Shown: piece after piece, positions 59,028 through 64,000 of the stretch
Layout: each line of letters begins with the position of its first letter
Numbering within the stretch: position 1 is the stretch's first letter
Assembly: GCA_030867875.1 (NCBI GenBank)
Contig: JAOWCC010001368.1
Coordinates: 4,526,965 to 4,590,964, forward strand
Source: Actinernus sp. WN-2022
Taxonomy: Eukaryota; Cnidaria; Anthozoa; Actiniaria; Actinernidae
Direction of reading: 5' to 3'
DNA length: 64,000 nt
The notes under the pieces: model-generated
What the model saw: the letters and a program-made list of their open reading frames with translations, nothing else
Database searches by the model: none
What the model was told of the DNA's origin: nothing
Position numbers and translations under genes: made by a program

Positions 59028-59106
59028 TTAAGTGTATGACGTCACGACGGAACGCCGCTGGTTGTAAATCGAAGGCTCGCGAGTACGCACTTTAGTAATG
59101 GCGGAC
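59028..59106 (-). repeat. Right subterminal repeats
   Basis: TTAAGTGTATGACGTCAC (59028-59045) and AGTAATGGCGGAC (59094-59106) mirror the left subterminal pair. They lie 40-120 bp upstream of the ballast gene's ATG. Confidence 0.7.
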
Positions 59107-59245
59107 GTGATTTTGACGGTAAACTCTCTTAAAATATCGTACTGTAATTCACTCCTTTGGCAAAGTATTTCACTAATTTGGATATTTCTATTACTGTTTT
59201 ACATATTGGGATACAAAAAGTGCAAAAGGAAATGGTCGATTTTCG

Positions 59246-59258
59246 TCGTAGTGGCACT
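59246..59258 (-). repeat. Right terminal inverted repeat
   Basis: TCGTAGTGGCACT, followed by TTAA; reverse complement of 48765-48777. Confidence 0.85.
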
Positions 59259-59262
59259 TTAA

Positions 59263-60822
59263 GGTTACTGGATACCTTCAAAAGTGATTTCCGCAAAAAT
59301 GCGTTTACGCGGGCGCTCGGCGAACAAAATATGGGAACCTATATATCAATGGAAAGGTTGATAACTGAAGAATACCAGTAAAAGGTTATTTTATACGGAA
59401 TTACTCTAGATTAAAAACTACAGTCACTTTAACCCGATGTCGAAGACGTTTATAAACGCGAATTACCAGCGCCGGGTTTTTAGGGGCCGTCGATATATTC
59501 ACTTTGTCCGCGCTTAACGTCAACTGGACGTTAACGTCAACTGGACGGGGTTAAAGAGCGTGAAGTTGTGGACGTTAGTCTGTGGCATGTTTGTTAAAAC
59601 ATTTTTTTCTCAGCAACTGATTCACACCTACTTAGAGCGGCTTTCCGGACTCGACATCCAACACCCATTCTCCAATCAGAAACAACCTCCTGGAGTCTCC
59701 CAAAATTCCGCGGGAAATACTAAAGATAGAGTTTCAATATGTAAGTATAATTACAAGCCATAGTTCTCCTTGTAGTCTCTTGTTTTAATATGTGGGTTCC
59801 AGAGAATATTGTAATCTAGGAATTAGAGAAATATATATATTTGCCGAGATGAATATTGTATATTGATTTCCGACCAAAGGTATGCGCCGTATCTATAGCC
59901 GGCTTGTTTGAATTGAAAAAAAAAAGACAAAAAGGTGAACCGTCAGACTTTACGTTTCCATCTTAGCTTTCTTGGAAACAAATATTCTCTCCTATCTCTC
60001 CTGGCTCCTATCAATTCTTCTTTATGTTCGGATGTGGATCACTCTGCACTCGGCACGCAAGTGAAATACGAACCCTTATCGGGTTTTGCGAGGACTTCTA
60101 TTTTTATCTGCATGTAACAGCACTCGACAAATACATGTCGCAGTTTTCATCCTGAAAATATAACGAAGGGTATTTAAGGAAAAATACTGTTAGCTGGTTA
60201 ATTGAACAAAATGCTTATTTGTTTTGATCTTGAAGAAAATCCTGAGGAACAAATATTAAGCGATAAATTCAGTTTAATTTCCTGTTTTTAAGGGACATGT
60301 TTTATCGCCGATGAATAGATAGATACCTTTTAAGTAATTTCCACATGCAGGCGAACGGAACTCGTGGAGTGGTCATTATTCATTATAGTTTGACTGATCT
60401 TCAGACGATGTTTAACAGCGTCCGAACTAAAGTGATATATGGCATTTTTGAAAAACACAAACATAATGCGAAAAACACAGAAAAATAGTAGTGCATTGGA
60501 AATATATGACTGCAATCCACTCCCATTGAAGTCCGGAGACAGATGTTACTTTTCCTGACCAATATCCTCCTGTCACAGGAGCTGATAGATTGTTTGACGC
60601 AGCTGATGACCGAATTCATAATGCTGCCTCCTTATTTGCCTAATCTGTAGAGGAAAACTAATGGTACCCACATGAAAGAAAACATTAAAACTAGTAATTG
60701 TTGTTCGGTTTTGACTCAACAGCAGCACTACATATTGCTCTATAGGCTGGTGATTTCAAATGCCAAAAGCGAGGCTAGGAAGTCCTCGGGTTGTTTTTTC
60801 ATACAAATCTCTCTAGTTTCAC
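59263..60822. other. Intergenic after the transposon
   Basis: Starts with GGTTACTGGATACCTTC, possibly the end of another TTAA element. A short direct repeat ACGTCAACTGGACG occurs twice at about 59518-59547. No exon recognised. Confidence 0.35.
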
Positions 60823-62605
60823 ACAAGATCACTAATATGGACATGGTCTTTCACATGGTAATGATCATGTTTTCTGTACATGTAGATAAACTATAGAAAT
60901 GGGAATACGCAGTTATGAATAAGGTCTATACTAATTTCTCAAGATCACTAATATCGACATGGTCTTTCACGTGGTAATGATCATGTTTTCTGTACATGTA
61001 GATAAACTATAGAAATGGGAATACGCAGTTATGAATAAGGTCTGTACTAATATCATAAGATCACTAATATCGACATGCTCTTTCACATGGTAATGATATC
61101 GTATTTTCTGTACATGTAGATAAACTATAGAAATGGGAATACGCAGTTATGAATAAGGTACATGCTCTTTTACATGGTAATGTTCATATTTTCTGTACAT
61201 GTAGATAAACTATTGAAATGGGAATACGCAGTTATGAATAAGGTACATGCTCTTTCACATGGTAATGTTCATATTTTCTGTACATGTAGATAAACTATTG
61301 AAATGGGAATACGCAGTTATGAATAAGGTCTATACTAATATCACAAGATCACTAATATCGACATGGTCTTTCACATGGTAATGTTCATATTTTCTGTACA
61401 TGTGGATAAACTATAGAAACAGGAATACTCAGTTATGAATAAGGTCTATACTAATATCACAAGATCACTAATATCGACATGGTCTTTCACATGGTAATGA
61501 TCATGTTTTCTGTACATGTGGATAAACTATAGAAATGGGAATACGCAGTTATGAATAAGGTCTGTACTAATATCATAAGATCACTAATATCGACATGCTC
61601 TTTCACATGGTAATGATCGTATTTTCTGTACATGTAGATAAACTATAGAAATGGGAATACGCAGTTATGAATAAGGTACATGCTCTTTCACATGGTAATG
61701 ATCATGTTTTCTGTACATGTGGATAAACTATAGAAATGGGAATACGCAGTTATGAATAAGGTACATGCTCTTTCACATGGTAATGTTCATATTTTCTGTA
61801 CATGTAGATAAACTATAGAAATGGGAATACGCAGTTATGAATAAGGTCTATACTAATTTCTCAAGATCACTAATATCGACATGGTCTTTCACATGGTAAT
61901 GTTCATATTTTCTGTACATGTGAATAAACTATAGAAACAGGAATACTCAGTTATGAATAAGGTCTATACTAATATCACAAGATCACTAATATCGACATGG
62001 TCTTTCACATGGTAATGATCATGTTTTCTGTACATGTGGATAAACTATAGAAATGGGAATACGCAGTTATGAATAAGGTCTGTACTAATATCATAAGATC
62101 ACTAATATCGACATGCTCTTTCACATGGTAATGATCGTATTTTCTGTACATGTAGATAAACTATAGAAATGGGAATACGCAGTTATGAATAAGGTACATG
62201 CTCTTTCACATGGTAATGATCATGTTTTCTGTACATGTGGATAAACTATAGAAATGGGAATACGCAGTTATGAATAAGGTACATGCTCTTTCACATGGTA
62301 ATGTTCATATTTTCTGTACATGTAGATAAACTATAGAAATGGGAATACGCAGTTATGAATAAGGTCTATACTAATATCATAAGATCACTAATATCTACAT
62401 GCTCTTTCACATGGTAATATTCATATTTTCTGTACATGTAGATAAACTATTGAAATGGGAATACGCAGAACTTTATGAATAAGGTCTATACTAATTTCTC
62501 AAGATCACTAATATCGACATGGTCTTTCACATGGTAATGTTCATATTTTCTGAACATGTAGATAAACTATTGAAACAGAAGTACGCATTTAATTATGAAT
62601 AGGGT
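60823..62605. repeat. Satellite with ~118-bp and ~85-bp units
   Basis: About 17 copies of a unit containing TTCACATGGTAATG, TTTCTGTACATGTAGATAAAC and GGGAATACGCAGTTATGAAT. Long units add TCTATACTAATATCACAAGA-TCACTAATATCGACATG. Short units jump from AATAAGGT straight to ACATGCTCTTTCACATGG. Long and short units alternate in blocks that recur as larger super-units. Confidence 0.9.
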
Positions 62606-62699
62606 ATAAGACCCTTTTGAATCAGTTCTCGTTCTTAGTTCCCTCCAATGAATGCTTTAGTAATTTAATACTTGCTATATACTTATTCAGCATCAATTA

Positions 62700-63192
62700 C
62701 AATTCGAGCCCTGCCTTCCGTTAGTAGGGATACACCGTCAATACGGACGCCCCGTTCAGAATATGGACACCCCGTTATTATGGAACAGGCGGAAGGGCCA
62801 TACATTTTCTGTTAAAAAAAACGTTAACTAGTAGACAACGGACACGTTTTTTCAGTCCGAACGACAAAATTTAATACAAATAATTCCGTTAATACGGGCA
62901 ATCTAAATTCATTTGCACACTGTACTTGATCTTTCAATGCGATCTTGCGCTAAAAGGATTAAAGCTAACTCAAATGTAGAGTTCATATGTCATTGAGAAG
63001 TTTTTCGGGCAATGAAATATTATTAGCCTGCGTCGCATCCGAACCGGGATTCAGTTCGGATGCGACGCGCAGGCTATGAAATATGTCTTTGTGGCCCTTT
63101 AATACAAGTGACATTATTTGTAAGAACTCCGTTAATACGGACACTTTCTCTGGTCCCGTCGGTGTCCTTATTAACCGGGGTTCGACTGTATT
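62700..63192. mobile_element. Pogo/Tigger-like end fragment
   Basis: CCGTTAATACGGACAC-type motifs recur in this segment, and the right end reads GTGTCCTTATTAACCGGGG-TTCGACTGTA. A TTCGACTGTA end (CAGTCGAAC on the other strand) and 'exact-gap' motifs like this are typical of pogo/Tigger elements. No left terminus or transposase was seen. Confidence 0.5.
63024..63076. repeat. GC-rich hairpin
   Basis: TAGCCTGCG-TCGCATCCGAAC pairs with GTTCGGATGCGACGCGCAGG-CTA around a 9-nt loop, with one 2-nt bulge. It sits within the pogo-like segment, so it may be a separate insertion. Confidence 0.8.
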
Positions 63193-63711
63193 ACAAATGT
63201 TATTCATGATCATTAATAGATTTGATTGTTTTATATTCACTTTAATTATTATGCGCAGGCGATCATATATTCATGCAGCCTGCGCACTATAAATGTAAAT
63301 TATTATTACTGGCAAGTAGCGATTAAGCGCGTGCCAGAAGTAACATATGGCAGTTTGAATGTGAATTTGTAATGCACCTATCAATGTTAAGCCCGAGGGG
63401 GGGGGGGCAAGAGGTGTGTTTGACATTTTCTCTCAAAAAAAGGCATATTCCCCACCCTTGCATTGGGACAACACCTTTGGTAAATAATATCAAAATTCCC
63501 CACCCCACCGCCCTCTTATATTTCCTAGAAATAACCCCACCCTGGGACACATATATGTCAAAATCCTCACTCTCTCGTAGCCCTGCCTGTCGTATCCAAA
63601 ACCAGATCGGACTAAAAGTACAGTAAGTTGAAATGCTATTGTCTTGTACTCAACACTGATTGGCTCAAGTAACCCGGCCGTATTTGGAATGCTTTGTTTT
63701 CGTTCTGCCAT
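63193..63711. other. Intergenic, nothing recognised
   Basis: Contains a poly-G run near 63399 and no credible exon. Confidence 0.35.
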
Positions 63712-63801
63712 GTGATTGGTTCTCGTTGTCAAAGTGGTTCTGTGATTGGTTCTCGTTGTCCAAGTGGCCCTGTGATTGGTTCTCGTTGTCCAAGTGGCCC
63801 T
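63712..63801. repeat. 30-bp minisatellite, three copies
   Basis: Unit TGTGATTGGTTCTCGTTGTC-CAAGTGGCCC; the first copy is slightly diverged. Contains CCAAT-type motifs (ATTGG) in each unit. Confidence 0.85.
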
Positions 63802-64000
63802 ATCCAGGTTATAGTGGTCGCACAGTAAAACATACAGATGCACTTCTTAATTAAAGCGTCAGTTAAACGTTCAGTGGGGACTCTCTACCTGCCAATATTT
63901 CAACACCTGTCAATTAAAACACTTCAGACCAATCAGAACGCATGCAGAAAGTGATCAATAACTATGTTTAATGCAAATGAATGCAACGATTCCAATATTA
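63802..64000. other. Window end, nothing recognised
   Basis: AT-rich sequence running out of the window. Confidence 0.3.

Larger units (their letters stand above)
48761..59262. mobile_element. Kolobok-like DNA transposon with transposase and P2X7-ballast gene
   Basis: The element spans 48765-59258 and is flanked by TTAA at 48761-48764 and 59259-59262. Ends are inverted: AGTGCCACTACGA is perfect over 13 bp, then partly matched. Subterminal repeats are also inverted: GTCCGCCATTACT (48907-48919 with 59094-59106) and GTGACGTCATACACTTAA (48968-48985 with 59028-59045). It carries a plus-strand THAP-DDE transposase gene and a convergent minus-strand ballast-domain gene. TTAA duplication, an AG-start terminus and a THAP-bearing transposase together fit the Kolobok superfamily, by inference. 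Length about 10.5 kb. Confidence 0.85.

Overview
This is eukaryotic, repeat-dense, AT-rich DNA with introns. It is most likely from an anthozoan cnidarian (stony coral or sea anemone). That is an inference from the gene content: a Shaker-type potassium channel, a TMEM177-like mitochondrial gene, a THAP-domain transposase, a stand-alone P2X7 C-terminal ('ballast') domain gene, tRNA-derived SINEs, CR1/L2-like LINEs and many TTAA-flanked elements. No bacterial operon, phage or CRISPR structure is present. I recognise two ordinary host genes, one decayed gene copy and one large transposon that carries two spliced genes. Most of the rest is mobile or tandem repeat.

Layout. 0-13 kb: a tRNA-derived SINE (minus), a Mutator-like non-autonomous element with 67-bp perfect terminal inverted repeats and a 10-bp target duplication (4678-6637), a LINE 3' end, a 5S-rRNA-derived relic, a 102-bp tandem array (9449-10262) and a TTAA-flanked MITE (10838-11232). 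13.4-17.5 kb: a 370-bp fold-back repeat, then a nearly complete CR1/L2-like LINE whose single long frame is broken by one frameshift near 16,770. 17.7-24.4 kb: SINEs, then an intact intronless TMEM177-like gene (19765-20664, minus) with a complete HExxH zinc motif, and a frameshifted tandem relative (23382-24330, minus). 24.9-26 kb: an element with 100-bp inverted repeats enclosing a RecQ-type helicase fragment. 27.1-38.4 kb: a two-exon Shaker-like Kv channel whose 9.3-kb intron holds a LINE fragment, a SINE and several palindromic elements. 38.6-48.7 kb: repeats, including two sibling elements that have grown 32-bp satellite arrays next to their inverted ends.

The most interesting object is at 48761-59262: a roughly 10.5-kb DNA transposon flanked by TTAA on both sides, with 13-bp perfect terminal repeats and matched subterminal repeats. 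It encodes a multi-exon THAP + DDE + zinc-knuckle transposase (plus strand) and, convergently, a three-exon, 224-residue protein with the cysteine-rich P2X7 ballast domain (minus strand). The splice phases of the ballast gene agree perfectly. The transposase model agrees except at one junction. The architecture suggests a Kolobok-like element that carries a ballast-domain protein as an accessory or captured gene.

59-64 kb is again repeat: a 1.8-kb satellite with long and short units, a pogo/Tigger-like end, a hairpin and a 30-bp minisatellite.
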